43,942 nt of DNA. It comes from CBFGTV01 sp965652145. GTDB taxonomy: Bacteria; Bacillota; Clostridia; Peptostreptococcales; Natronincolaceae. Shown in pieces: positions 17,669-26,451 of this stretch. Position 1 is the stretch's first letter. The number at the start of each line of letters is the position of its first letter. The stretch is from NCBI GenBank assembly GCA_965652145.1, contig CBFGTV010000027.1, forward strand, positions 1 through 43,942. The letters run 5' to 3'. The translations under genes and the position numbers were made by a program. The notes below the pieces were generated by a model. That model had not been told where the DNA came from and did no database searches. It saw only the letters and a program-made list of their open reading frames with translations.

Positions 17669-20600
17669 TTGAGAATGAAGGAAAAATGGAAGGCTTTGAT
17701 CATTTTATTGTTGATTCCGACGTTTATTATAACTGCCTGTACCAGAACAGAGTTATCTATTGAAGATCCCCTTACGAAGGGCGTTAACTATGAAATCAGG
17801 CTGCTACTGGTGCAGGAGGATGATAGCTATTTGCCTCTCTACCAGCAGCTTAGCCAGAGCCTGGTGGTAGGGCTGAATTTGGATGTGGTAAAAGTGGAGG
17901 AATTGAAGGCTGAAGACCTTGATCATTATGATGTCGTCTACCTTCACGATGCCGTTACCAGCATAAAGCAGGACAAGCAGATGATTAAGAGGTTAAGAAG
18001 CTTTGTGACGGAAGGCGGCACCCTAATCCTCCCCCACAAGCTGATGGACATGTTTCCTAAAGGCTTTACGGGGGTAGTACCGGGAGAGAAGATTGACCTA
18101 ATGGAAACGACCCTGGAATATCCTGAGTTAGGGGTCAATTATGAGGGGATTCAACAGGTGGCCAGGGCCTTCGAGGAGGATTACAGGAGCCATGTAAAAA
18201 AACCTACAGCCTTTGAGGCTGCTAAGCTAAATTCAGGGCAAATGATCATTGGTGCAGAAGGCCAATCCCTGCTGTCGGTTAAGGAACAGGGAAAGGGAAG
18301 GGTTATTAACCTTTCTGATTTTCTGCCCAACTACAGTCAATACATCACCGGTTATGATTTTCAGGAGCGAGGAGAAGCAAATCAATACTTTCAATTTTTC
18401 TATTCATCGGGAAATAGCCAGCTTTTGAATGAATTAATGGGCTATGTGGCCAAGGAGCAGTACGGCGTTGCACTGAAAAAGGTCATGGGAGTAAACGGAA
18501 GCCCCGTAATGGCATGGCAAAATCACTACGAAGTACTGACCTCAATTAAAAACCTCGAGCTGATCACCTGGATTGATATGCTGAAGGAATATAATCAAAT
18601 TCCTACCTTTACCCTGGTGAGGGGTTCATACGATTGGGGAGAATGGTATGGTACCTTGACCTACCACACCAATATCGGAACCAACACCGAGCCTGTTTTT
18701 ATAGGTGAGGAGGAGGAATCCTACTATTCGAACGGGCAATTTATTAAGAATCCCGAAGGGGACTACATTACCTTTGGTCAGTATCCTGAAGAGGTAAGCT
18801 ATTATTCCGCCATTGACAAAAACTTTCGGCCCTATCCCTACTTTGTTGATTACAATGGAAACGGGTTGCTGGACATCATCGTGGGAACCCACGATGGCAG
18901 GCTGAAGCTGCTTATTAATCGAGGAACAGCCCAGGAACCGGTTTATGGAGATGGCGTTGATTTAACCCATAAAAATGGTAAAGGCATACAGCTGGGCGCC
19001 AATACAGCCCCCACGGTGCTAGACTATAATGCTAACGGCAGGCTGGATTTAATTGTTGGAAACGAAGCCGGTGAGCTATGGCTGCTGATAAATCAGTCCA
19101 ACACCTTTGAAATGCCTCAACCCCTTAAAAACCATAAAGGCGAGGCTTTAAGGATGGAGGGGGATGCTGCCCCCTTTGCAGTGGATTTTGATGGCGATGG
19201 TATTGTTGACCTATTGGTGGGGGATGCCGAGGGCTATGTTTATCTGTTAAAGGGCATGATGATAGAAGGGCAATTAAGCTTTGGTGATCCTGAGGAGCTT
19301 AAATTAGGCTCAGAGCCCATTAAGGTGGCTTCCTTTGCTGCTCCCCACGGTGGAGACTATAATCAAGACGGAAGTATAGATTTGTTGGTGGGAGACGGAA
19401 CAGGTGACGTACACATTTTCCTTCGTGAGGAAAACAACCTGGTGAGTGAAGGAACCCTGCCCACCGTCAGGAAGAATATCTATGGTAAAAACACCTTATA
19501 TACCGGAAAAAATGTTGTTCCCTTTTTAATCGACTACAATGGAAACGGGGTTCAGGATCTGGTAACAGGACAGTTGAGCTTTGCCCTGGCCTATGACACA
19601 TCGTCTGAAACCTTTCCCCACCGGGAGGAACTGCTAAAATCCTTAGATTATGCCAGGGAAAACTATATTCCCATTATGCCCCACATTTATTTCCACAGTC
19701 ATAAAGACAGTGAATTGGAAAAATTAGAGCTGGCCCTACACCAAGAGAACTTTAAAAAGCTTGGCCTGCCATGGAAATATACCGGTACGAATCAACATAC
19801 CTGGCGGGTAAATATTGACAATCCTGTTCAGAGCTTTAAAAATATGATGGAATATAATATCTGGCATGATTTGGCCTTTAAAACCCCCAATGCCCCCTCT
19901 GACCCGACCTTTGGGCCCGACTACATCTGGCCTATACCCTTTATGATGATGGAAGGGAAAGAACGATTACCACTGGTGATGTCAACGCCGGCACCCTATA
20001 TCGGTTATTACCTGGAGGTCTATGATCATCTGGCCCTGATGGATCTTCCATTGAGCTTTTTTGAGCATATTGAGTACAAAATTACAGAAGGGGCCGGCGG
20101 ACTGGATCATTTAAAAAATATGATTCAAGTGGCTGAAACAATTAGAAGTAAGTATCAGTATGCCTTTGTAACGGAAGAACAAATGGCTAAGTCCTTTATC
20201 AATGGTTTCTATACCTCCTATGAAATTCAGGTCGAAGACGACAAGCTGGTGATTATTCCCGATACCAGTCAGGTGCCGGCGGAGCTGGCGGAGGAATATC
20301 TTGGTACCGGCGGAATTAAGGTGGAACTGGGAGAAAGCATGAAGGATAGAAATCTCGTAAGTGATGCAGTGATACAATACGCTGCCAAGGGCGGTCTATA
20401 TATTGGTGTAAGTGATAAGACCAGCCTTAGCTTTTTAAGGGAAGCCCCTGAGCCTGAAGCAATGCCCATCGTACTCCACATGGTCAACGGGCCCTTGAAG
20501 CTTAATCAGGAGGAAAATCAAATGGTGCTGGAGATTGATACCCCTGGTATGCAGGAGCTGAAGTTTACGGCCAACACCGATGTTGAAGTAATTGGTGAAA

Positions 20601-20680
20601 ACCTAAGGGTTAAACAGGAGGATCAGCTTTATACCGTTACCCACTACGGGGAAAAGGCAAAGATAACCCTGAAGTGGTGA
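17669..20680 (+). CDS. Large lipoprotein with FG-GAP/VCBS-type beta-propeller inside a deacetylase-like domain
   Basis: A 1003-residue surface lipoprotein (FIITAC, Cys24). Residues about 35-230 look like a glutamine-amidotransferase-type fold (LLLVQEDDSY, DVVYLHDAV, FVTEGGTLILPH). From about 275, VMAWQNHYEVL and YNQIPTFTLVRGSYDW resemble the start of a polysaccharide deacetylase-type barrel. Five calcium-loop blades then follow, starting at Asp394, Asp452, Asp506, Asp563 and Asp622 (DYNGNGLLDIIVG, DFDGDGIVDLLVG and similar). After them the barrel seems to resume with MPHIYFHSHKD near 670. The C-terminus is beta-rich. I chose the TTG at 17669, seven bases after AGGAGGG; ATG 17675 is the alternative. 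The activity is not proven and the catalytic residues are unclear. A role in surface polysaccharide modification is inference. Confidence 0.75.
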   Translation: MRMKEKWKALIILLLIPTFIITACTRTELSIEDPLTKGVNYEIRLLLVQEDDSYLPLYQQLSQSLVVGLNLDVVKVEELKAEDLDHYDVVYLHDAVTSIKQDKQMIKRLRSFVTEGGTLILPHKLMDMFPKGFTGVVPGEKIDLMETTLEYPELGVNYEGIQQVARAFEEDYRSHVKKPTAFEAAKLNSGQMIIGAEGQSLLSVKEQGKGRVINLSDFLPNYSQYITGYDFQERGEANQYFQFFYSSGNSQLLNELMGYVAKEQYGVALKKVMGVNGSPVMAWQNHYEVLTSIKNLELITWIDMLKEYNQIPTFTLVRGSYDWGEWYGTLTYHTNIGTNTEPVFIGEEEESYYSNGQFIKNPEGDYITFGQYPEEVSYYSAIDKNFRPYPYFVDYNGNGLLDIIVGTHDGRLKLLINRGTAQEPVYGDGVDLTHKNGKGIQLGANTAPTVLDYNANGRLDLIVGNEAGELWLLINQSNTFEMPQPLKNHKGEALRMEGDAAPFAVDFDGDGIVDLLVGDAEGYVYLLKGMMIEGQLSFGDPEELKLGSEPIKVASFAAPHGGDYNQDGSIDLLVGDGTGDVHIFLREENNLVSEGTLPTVRKNIYGKNTLYTGKNVVPFLIDYNGNGVQDLVTGQLSFALAYDTSSETFPHREELLKSLDYARENYIPIMPHIYFHSHKDSELEKLELALHQENFKKLGLPWKYTGTNQHTWRVNIDNPVQSFKNMMEYNIWHDLAFKTPNAPSDPTFGPDYIWPIPFMMMEGKERLPLVMSTPAPYIGYYLEVYDHLALMDLPLSFFEHIEYKITEGAGGLDHLKNMIQVAETIRSKYQYAFVTEEQMAKSFINGFYTSYEIQVEDDKLVIIPDTSQVPAELAEEYLGTGGIKVELGESMKDRNLVSDAVIQYAAKGGLYIGVSDKTSLSFLREAPEPEAMPIVLHMVNGPLKLNQEENQMVLEIDTPGMQELKFTANTDVEVIGENLRVKQEDQLYTVTHYGEKAKITLKW

Positions 20681-20720
20681 TAAAATGGATGGAAACAAAA
20701 TACATTTATGGCTGACTTTG

Positions 20721-20749
20721 TTGTTGAACAGGCTTTAAAATGGTATACT
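20721..20749 (+). promoter_or_regulatory. Extended -10 promoter of the repeat-protein gene
   Basis: TGGTATACT (20741-20749) is an extended -10, with TTGTTG 17 bases upstream at 20721-20726. GGCTTT followed by TGGTATA also occurs at the promoter of the gene before it. Confidence 0.45.
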
Positions 20750-20789
20750 ATAGATAGCTATCATTACTGTAAAGAAAAGGGGTGGTAAG

Positions 20790-21197
20790 ATGGACGGTGA
20801 AGTTTTAGCATTGCTGGAGCAAATAAACGGAAAGCTGGATCAACAGACTGAAATTTTAAATGAGCACAGCAAGATATTAGATCAGCATAGCGAGATTCTA
20901 AATCAGCACAGCGAGATTCTAAATCAGCACAGTGAGATTCTAAATCAGCACAGTGAGAATTTAAACAGGCATGAAGGTATTTTAAGCCAGCATACCCAGC
21001 TTTTAGGTGAGCATACCGGTATTCTCAGGGCCCTAGAGCATGCCAGTGAAGTGCAGCGGGCCCAAATGGATCAGATGAATCATACCCTGGCCAGGGTTGA
21101 AGCAGAGGTGAAGACCATTCGAGAGGACTTGACGGCGGTGGAGCTGGTGACCTCTAAAAATTGGAATGATATCGTTAAATTAAAGGCCATTCGATAA
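20790..21197 (+). CDS. Small coiled-coil protein with seven-residue tandem repeats
   Basis: A 135-residue soluble protein with no signal peptide. After a short N-terminus (MDGEVLALLEQINGKLDQQ), residues about 17-79 are nine copies of a seven-residue unit, QHSEILN or variants, which fits one heptad of a coiled coil with Ile and Leu as core positions. A less regular helical C-terminus follows (QMNHTLARVEAEVKTIRED). It is likely a rod-like oligomeric protein. Similar repeat proteins are annotated as hypothetical in clostridia, and I know no function. The ATG follows GGGGTGG at good spacing. A terminator follows, so it is a one-gene unit. Confidence 0.75.
   Translation: MDGEVLALLEQINGKLDQQTEILNEHSKILDQHSEILNQHSEILNQHSEILNQHSENLNRHEGILSQHTQLLGEHTGILRALEHASEVQRAQMDQMNHTLARVEAEVKTIREDLTAVELVTSKNWNDIVKLKAIR
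20839..21027 (+). repeat. Nine tandem copies of a 21-bp unit inside a gene
   Basis: Consecutive 21-base units run from 20839 to 21027. The four at 20881-20964 are nearly identical (ATCAGCACAGCGAGATTCTA plus one base, with one to three changes each), and the flanking ones are more diverged. Each codes one heptad. Near-identical units in the centre suggest recent expansion by slippage or unequal crossing over, always in frame. Confidence 0.9.
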
Positions 21198-21226
21198 AGT
21201 ATTTGAACGGTGGATAAAGATGAAAG

Positions 21227-21273
21227 CTGTTGATAAGTTTTATATTACGATAGAACTTATCAACAGTTTTTTT
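21227..21273 (+). terminator. Intrinsic terminator after the repeat-protein gene
   Basis: A 13-bp stem, 21227-21239 with 21254-21266 (CTGTTGATAAGTT/AACTTATCAACAG), followed by seven Ts. Confidence 0.9.
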
Positions 21274-21369
21274 ATGAAAAAATTTCTAGCATATCTTGTT
21301 GAAAAAAATTGTATTTTCTGTGGAACATGATAAAATTAGGATAAATCATATCAAGGGAAGGGGATTTTA

Positions 21370-21804
21370 ATGCTTGTTTGGGAAAAAATTTATGAAACGG
21401 GTATGAATGTTATTGATGATCAACATCAGTACCTGGTGAAGCTGATCAATGATTTAAATGATCAGGTTGTAACCCAGCTGGAATTTGACAACTACGACAA
21501 GATTATGGAGATTTTGACAGAGCTAAGGCAGTACGCCCAGGAGCATTTTAATCATGAAGAGCAGTTAATGAAAAATCATATGGAGAGTCTGAAGGATGAG
21601 GAGTTGGCCCGGTTTTGGTCATATTTTAAAAATCACCGGGCACAGCACAGTGCCTTTGTGGCTAAGGTGCAGCAGCTTTTTGATAAGGACATCGACGAAA
21701 GACAGGCAGAGATCTCAATAGAGCTGATCAATTTTTTAGTAGAATGGCTGAAAAACCATATATTAAAAATTGATATGCAGCTGCCAGGCTATTTAAAGGC
21801 TTAA
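21370..21804 (+). CDS. Bacteriohemerythrin
   Basis: A 144-residue single-domain hemerythrin that binds oxygen at a non-heme di-iron centre. The expected ligand pattern is complete: VIDDQHQYLVKLINDL (first His), HFNHEEQLM (His, His, Glu), FKNHRAQHSAFV (two His) and WLKNHILKID (His and Asp). In anaerobic clostridia such proteins are thought to scavenge or sense oxygen, or to store iron. The start ATG 21370 follows AAGGGAAGGGG. A weak promoter (TTGTAT 21309, TAAAAT 21331) lies upstream. Its stop codon shares bases 21802-21803 with the stop of the convergent YihY gene, so there is no room for a terminator between the two. Confidence 0.92.
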   Translation: MLVWEKIYETGMNVIDDQHQYLVKLINDLNDQVVTQLEFDNYDKIMEILTELRQYAQEHFNHEEQLMKNHMESLKDEELARFWSYFKNHRAQHSAFVAKVQQLFDKDIDERQAEISIELINFLVEWLKNHILKIDMQLPGYLKA

Positions 21805-22646
21805 CAGGCCCCCTGTTTTTGTTTTTGAAGAATATGATTAATGACGGCCCCCAGCAGCAAAATAATACTGCTTAAATATAACCAGAGGAGTAAAACAAAA
21901 ATACCGCCAATGCTGCCATACATTTTCGTATAGCTTCCGAATTGGTTGACATAATAAGAAAAGCCTGTTGAAATCAATATCCAGCCCAGTGTAGCAGCCA
22001 CCGCTCCCGGTAAGGAAGCCTTAAGAGTAAACCCACTGGCGGTGCCATGGGAATACAATATGGTAAAGCAAAACACCATCACCAACAGAGCACTGCTATA
22101 GCGAAGAATATTCCAAAGGGGTAAAAAGTAATGGGAAAGGCCAAAAAAGTCCGCCACAACCAGGGCTAAGGCTTTGCCTAAAACCAAAAGCAGTAATACA
22201 AAAACAATCAGTAAAATCAGTCCGACGGTAAAGAAGATTGAAAGCAGCCGTACCTTTATGAGGGAACGGCTCTCTTTTTGTTCGTAGGCCTTATTGATTC
22301 CTTTAATTAAGGCCATCACCCCATTGGAAGCTGTCCAAAGGGTCGTAAGCATACCAAAGGATAGTAAGGCCAGGCTGCGGCTTTCCAATACCTCAAAAAT
22401 AATATCCATGACAAAATTATAGGTATCCTGAGGCAGAACATTTGAAAGCGTAGATAAGGAATGATGGGTCAACAGGGGCGTATAGCTGATCAGGGTAATT
22501 AAAAAGATCAAAAAGGGAAAAAAGGAAATAATCAAGTAATAGGTCGTTTGGGCCCCCAGGGCGGTAATCTCTTTATCCCTGAAATCCTGCATCAGCTCTG
22601 TAATAAAGTGGAGCCCCTTTGTCTGTTTTAGCTGAGTAATCTTCAT
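21801..22646 (-). CDS. YihY/BrkB-family membrane protein (downstream copy)
   Basis: A 281-residue integral membrane protein of the YihY/virulence-factor-BrkB family, once misnamed ribonuclease BN. It has six main hydrophobic segments. Conserved stretches include ALGAQTTYYLIISFFPFLIFL, TLWTASNGVMALIKGINKAY and the C-terminal MYGSIGGIFVLLLWLYLSS with GAVINHIL. The family's function is not established; transport or export roles have been proposed. The ATG at 22646 has AAGGGGGATC upstream on the minus strand. It lies 58 bases downstream of a second copy on the same strand, and the proteins align along their whole length, so this is a tandem duplication that has diverged considerably. Confidence 0.9.
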   Translation of the reverse strand: MKITQLKQTKGLHFITELMQDFRDKEITALGAQTTYYLIISFFPFLIFLITLISYTPLLTHHSLSTLSNVLPQDTYNFVMDIIFEVLESRSLALLSFGMLTTLWTASNGVMALIKGINKAYEQKESRSLIKVRLLSIFFTVGLILLIVFVLLLLVLGKALALVVADFFGLSHYFLPLWNILRYSSALLVMVFCFTILYSHGTASGFTLKASLPGAVAATLGWILISTGFSYYVNQFGSYTKMYGSIGGIFVLLLWLYLSSIILLLGAVINHILQKQKQGAC

Positions 22647-22704
22647 CGTGATCCCCCTTATTTTTCCTTTAACTATATTTATACCACCATAGTGCCATCA
22701 TAAC

Positions 22705-23526
22705 CTAAAATTCTTCGATACTCAATACAGCATTGATTTCTGCCCCCAAAAGCAGAATAATACTGCTGATATAGAGCCATATCAACAAAACAAATACGCC
22801 GCCGATGCTGCCGTACATGTAGGTGAAATTGGCAAAGCGTTCCACATAGAAGGAAAAAATTAAAGAGATTCCCACCCATCCGATAATGGCAAAGGTGGAA
22901 CCAGCCAATACCTCACGAAAGCTGGTGGGGCGATGGGGGCCATAGCGGTAAAGGGCGGTAAAAACCAGCCACATGATCAGGAGTGAAATGCCATATCGTA
23001 TATAATCCCAAACCTGCAAAAAGTACGGGGAAAAACCCAAAAGCCTGAAGAGCCTGCTGGCCCATCCCCTACCCAATACAAGGAGAATGAAGGTGGTCAG
23101 CAGCACGATAATAAAACCAATGGTTAGGCCTAAGGACAACAGGCGATGGCCGATGATGGAACGGTGATCTACCTGGTTATAGGCCTTGTTGATTCCCCGA
23201 AGAATGGCACCCATACCATTGGAGGCCGCCCACAGGCTGGTGACCATTCCAAAGGATAAAAGCGTCAGACTACGGCTATAAATCACCTCCATGGCCACCT
23301 CCATAATTAAAAAGTATGTCTCCTGAGGCAAAATGTTAGACAATGGGTAAAGAGATGCCTCGGTCAACAGGGGCGTATAGGTGACTAAGGTGATGAGAAA
23401 AATTAAAAAGGGAAAAAAGGAAAGAATCAGGTAATAGGTCATCTGGGCGCTTAGGGCAGTAATTTCGTCCTGTTGAAAGCGCTTATAGAGTAATTTCACA
23501 AATTGAATCCAACGATCCTTTGTCAT
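22705..23526 (-). CDS. YihY/BrkB-family membrane protein (upstream copy)
   Basis: A 273-residue paralogue of the gene that follows it on the minus strand. It has the same layout of hydrophobic segments and matching landmarks: ALSAQMTYYLILSFFPFLIF, SLWAASNGMGAILRGINKAY and MYGSIGGVFVLLIWLYISS with GAEINAVL. I place the start at 23526 (MTKDRWIQFV), preceded on the minus strand by GGGGGTGAG. The frame stays open to 23592, but the extra residues look untranslated. The two copies are probably cotranscribed from the divergent region at 23527-23713. The function is unknown, as for the family. Confidence 0.88.
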   Translation of the reverse strand: MTKDRWIQFVKLLYKRFQQDEITALSAQMTYYLILSFFPFLIFLITLVTYTPLLTEASLYPLSNILPQETYFLIMEVAMEVIYSRSLTLLSFGMVTSLWAASNGMGAILRGINKAYNQVDHRSIIGHRLLSLGLTIGFIIVLLTTFILLVLGRGWASRLFRLLGFSPYFLQVWDYIRYGISLLIMWLVFTALYRYGPHRPTSFREVLAGSTFAIIGWVGISLIFSFYVERFANFTYMYGSIGGVFVLLIWLYISSIILLLGAEINAVLSIEEF

Positions 23527-23713
23527 AGTCTCACCCCCGGTGTTTCCCTTAGTGTTGGCAACAGATGGGAATGTTATGACTGAAAAATACAAATTATTAA
23601 ATCTTTATTACCAGGAAGGAAATAGGGCCTGAAATCTTGAAATAATACAAATCAATTTATATCTGTATATCCAATTGAGACAACCTAATATTTGCATTCC
23701 GAAGGAGGACAAC

Positions 23714-24460
23714 ATGCATCCTATATTGCAAGGTTTTATTATTGGTTTTATTATCGTTTTACCGGGAATGAGCGGTGGAACTGTTTTTGTGATTCTAGGT
23801 ATTTATGAAAAAATGATAAAGGATCTGGCTAAGTTAAATATAAAGCCTTATTTGCCCATGATCGGGGGCGTAATTGCTGGAATCTTTGCCAGCGGTTCCC
23901 TCTTTGCCATAGTATTTGAGGCCCATCGTGATGTTACAGTGGCTTTTCTCTTGGGCTGTCTTTTGGCCTCCATTAAGTCGGTATTGAAGGATTGCCCTAA
24001 AATGGGGAAAAGACATTTATTGATGATGGCTACCGGGTTTATTGTTGGGTTTGTGATGGTGGGAGAGCCCATCAGTATTTTAACAGCAGGTGATAAGGTT
24101 GACTGGTGGATTCTAATGATTGGCGGAGCCCTTTCCAGTGCCGCCATGGTAATTCCGGGGGTTCCCGGCAGCTCTGTGCTGATATTAATGGGAATTTACG
24201 ACACCATGCTGTTTAATATTAAAGAATTAAACTTTTTGCCATTGATTATTTTTGCTCTGGGAAGCCTCATTGGCATCGTTCTTTTGTTAAAGTTTTTAGA
24301 GCAGATGTATGAACGCTATAAGGGGCTGGTTTCCTACTTCTTTGCTGGTATTATCATTGGTTCCTGCAGAGGGCTGCTGCCCCATGAATTTAACATTTGG
24401 GTCATTCTTTTGTTTGCAGTGGGTTTTTCGTTGGTTTGGTGGTGGAGCGACAGGGAATAA
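23714..24460 (+). CDS. DUF368 membrane protein, PopT-type polyprenyl-phosphate transporter
   Basis: A 248-residue membrane protein with about eight helices. Both halves carry the family signature: VLPGMSGGTVFVILGIYE near residue 15 and VIPGVPGSSVLILMGIYD near residue 150, an internal duplication typical of DUF368. The family was recently shown to include PopT, which returns undecaprenyl phosphate to the inner face of the membrane for reuse in wall and polysaccharide synthesis. That role fits the envelope genes of this window. ATG 23714 is the right start because GAAGGAGG sits just upstream. The frame extends to 23675, but that would bury the ribosome site within the gene. Confidence 0.88.
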   Translation: MHPILQGFIIGFIIVLPGMSGGTVFVILGIYEKMIKDLAKLNIKPYLPMIGGVIAGIFASGSLFAIVFEAHRDVTVAFLLGCLLASIKSVLKDCPKMGKRHLLMMATGFIVGFVMVGEPISILTAGDKVDWWILMIGGALSSAAMVIPGVPGSSVLILMGIYDTMLFNIKELNFLPLIIFALGSLIGIVLLLKFLEQMYERYKGLVSYFFAGIIIGSCRGLLPHEFNIWVILLFAVGFSLVWWWSDRE

Positions 24461-24558
24461 TCTGATCTGTTGAAGGGCTCCTGAGAAAAATGCAGGAAAA
24501 ACAGTATAAATGTAGAAATAAATAAAGTGGATATTAAAGAGTAAGGGAGGACTTAAAG

Positions 24559-26433
24559 GTGAAAAAATTAAGGAGTTTGATTATTTTTGTTGTGATTGCC
24601 GTCATGCTGATGGGCAATATGGCCATGGCCCAGAGCTTGATTTTTACAGATATTAAGAATCATTGGTCAGAGGAATTTGTTAAGGATATCTATCAAAGAA
24701 AAATAACCGGCGGCTATAGTGATTCTACCTATCGACCCGATAATCCCATTTCTGGTCTTGAAACCATTACAATGCTATCTAAGCTTTTACAGTATGATGC
24801 TGATACAGAAAACTATACGGCTAAATACCAATCTCAGCTAGATAGCCATGATATTCCTCAATGGGCCAGGGAATATGTTGCCTTTATGCTCAGCGAGAAT
24901 ATTGTACTGGAAAATGAATTGAATCAATTTATGACTAATGGAAATCCTACTAATATCAAACGATTTGAAATGGTGATTTTAATAGGCCGTGTACTGGAAT
25001 ATTACGGAGGAAAGGAACCGAAGGTTGCCTATACCATTCCCTATGATGACGAAATGTTTATTCCTCAAAATGCCAAGGCCTATGTAGACATGATGCTTAC
25101 TGAAGGATTATTGAGCCAATCCAGTAATGGAGGTCAGTTCCTACCCTTGAATAATCTAACCCGAGGTGAGACTGCTAAGCTGATTTCTATAGCCGCCGAG
25201 ATTCTGGACGAATATCAAGAGGAATTGGATCGCAAGACCGATGAAGACATAAGGGAAGAGGAAGAAGATGATGAGGAAGAAGCCAAGGAGTATGATACAG
25301 TAGGATACTTCAATAATGTAATGGAAGGCTCCAGGCGAACTATATTGAGTATGATTGATAAGTCAAACCATTTACATACCTATGAAATTAAGTCTAACAA
25401 TAGAGTATGGATTGACGGAAAAAATTCCAGGCTTTCTGATCTAAAGGAAGGTCATTACTTAAAAATCATACTGGAAGACGGTATGGTAAAGGAAATCCAT
25501 GGAGAAACCAGCCAGGAATCCTTTAAGGGATACTTTGTAAGATACCTGACTGGAGGCAACAATGTACTTACCCTGAGGAATGATAAGGATGCCACTCGTG
25601 TTTTCACCGTACCAGATAATACAAAGGTGACCCTCAATGGAAGGGAAACATCGCTTTCTTCCTTTAAAGAAGGGGACATTGTCAGGCTGATTCAAAAGAA
25701 CGACAAGGTGATAGAGGTACAGGGAAGAAGCATGACAACCTATGTAGACGGAGAAATTACCGATAAGGGTTCAGAAAATGATCAATATCTTGAAATCACC
25801 ACCAGGGATGACGAAGTGATCACTATCTACATGGATAAGTCTACAAAGTACATCAGGGATCGAAAGAGCTCCAAATTTTCCAGCCTTCGACTCTATGATG
25901 AAGTAAGGGTTGAACTGGAATATGGCAAGGTAAAGCTTGTAGAAGCCGATGTAATCCGAAGGGAAGTGGAGGGTTACATTAGAACCATGGCCATAGGTAC
26001 TGACCAGGTGACCCTGGAGGTTGAGTCAGCCGATGGGCAGCTTGAGGAATTTATCCTTGGGGAAGATGTGGAAATTGAAATAGGTGATAAAGAAGCAGAA
26101 ATCTATGATTTAAGAGTTAATTACTTTGTAGAAATCGAGATTGAAGGAAAAACCGTGGTGTCCATCTATACCTCCAGGAAGGTGGCTACAGACACCCTCA
26201 ATGGAGTCATCGACTATATCGACAGTCGGGGCAGGTATATTGAAATAGAGTGCCTGGAAGATGGAAGAAGAGTAATTAAGGAGCTGATCCTTACCGATAA
26301 AACCACCTACAGTAAAAAAACCGGAACCACAAAATTAAGCGGACTAAAAGAGGGCGATGTTGTACTGGTCACCGGTAAGACAGAAAAGGGAGAATTTATC
26401 GTTGATCATATTTTTGTTATTGACAGTAAATAG
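24559..26433 (+). CDS. S-layer-homology protein with five C-terminal beta repeats
   Basis: A 624-residue secreted protein anchored to the wall by three N-terminal SLH domains. The signal peptide ends near MAMAQS. The SLH domains lie at about 30-75 (FTDIKNHWSEEFVKDIYQR), 90-150 and 165-215 (YVDMMLTEGLLSQ, LTRGETAKLI). An acidic linker (EEEEDDEEEAKEYD) follows, then five repeats of about 70 residues, each with a pattern like GYF..., a threonine/valine-rich strand pair and LSDLKEGDYVKI or a variant. The final copy reads TTKLSGLKEGDVVLVTGK. The repeats resemble small beta-barrel units found in clostridial surface proteins. No enzymatic domain is seen. The GTG start 24559 has GGGAGG eight bases upstream. 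Confidence 0.85.
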   Translation: MKKLRSLIIFVVIAVMLMGNMAMAQSLIFTDIKNHWSEEFVKDIYQRKITGGYSDSTYRPDNPISGLETITMLSKLLQYDADTENYTAKYQSQLDSHDIPQWAREYVAFMLSENIVLENELNQFMTNGNPTNIKRFEMVILIGRVLEYYGGKEPKVAYTIPYDDEMFIPQNAKAYVDMMLTEGLLSQSSNGGQFLPLNNLTRGETAKLISIAAEILDEYQEELDRKTDEDIREEEEDDEEEAKEYDTVGYFNNVMEGSRRTILSMIDKSNHLHTYEIKSNNRVWIDGKNSRLSDLKEGHYLKIILEDGMVKEIHGETSQESFKGYFVRYLTGGNNVLTLRNDKDATRVFTVPDNTKVTLNGRETSLSSFKEGDIVRLIQKNDKVIEVQGRSMTTYVDGEITDKGSENDQYLEITTRDDEVITIYMDKSTKYIRDRKSSKFSSLRLYDEVRVELEYGKVKLVEADVIRREVEGYIRTMAIGTDQVTLEVESADGQLEEFILGEDVEIEIGDKEAEIYDLRVNYFVEIEIEGKTVVSIYTSRKVATDTLNGVIDYIDSRGRYIEIECLEDGRRVIKELILTDKTTYSKKTGTTKLSGLKEGDVVLVTGKTEKGEFIVDHIFVIDSK

Positions 26434-26451
26434 TCAGAAAGAGGTTATTCC

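Noticed and set aside
20839..21027. CRISPR-like array
   Set aside because: The repeats are contiguous 21-base units without spacers, entirely in frame inside a gene.
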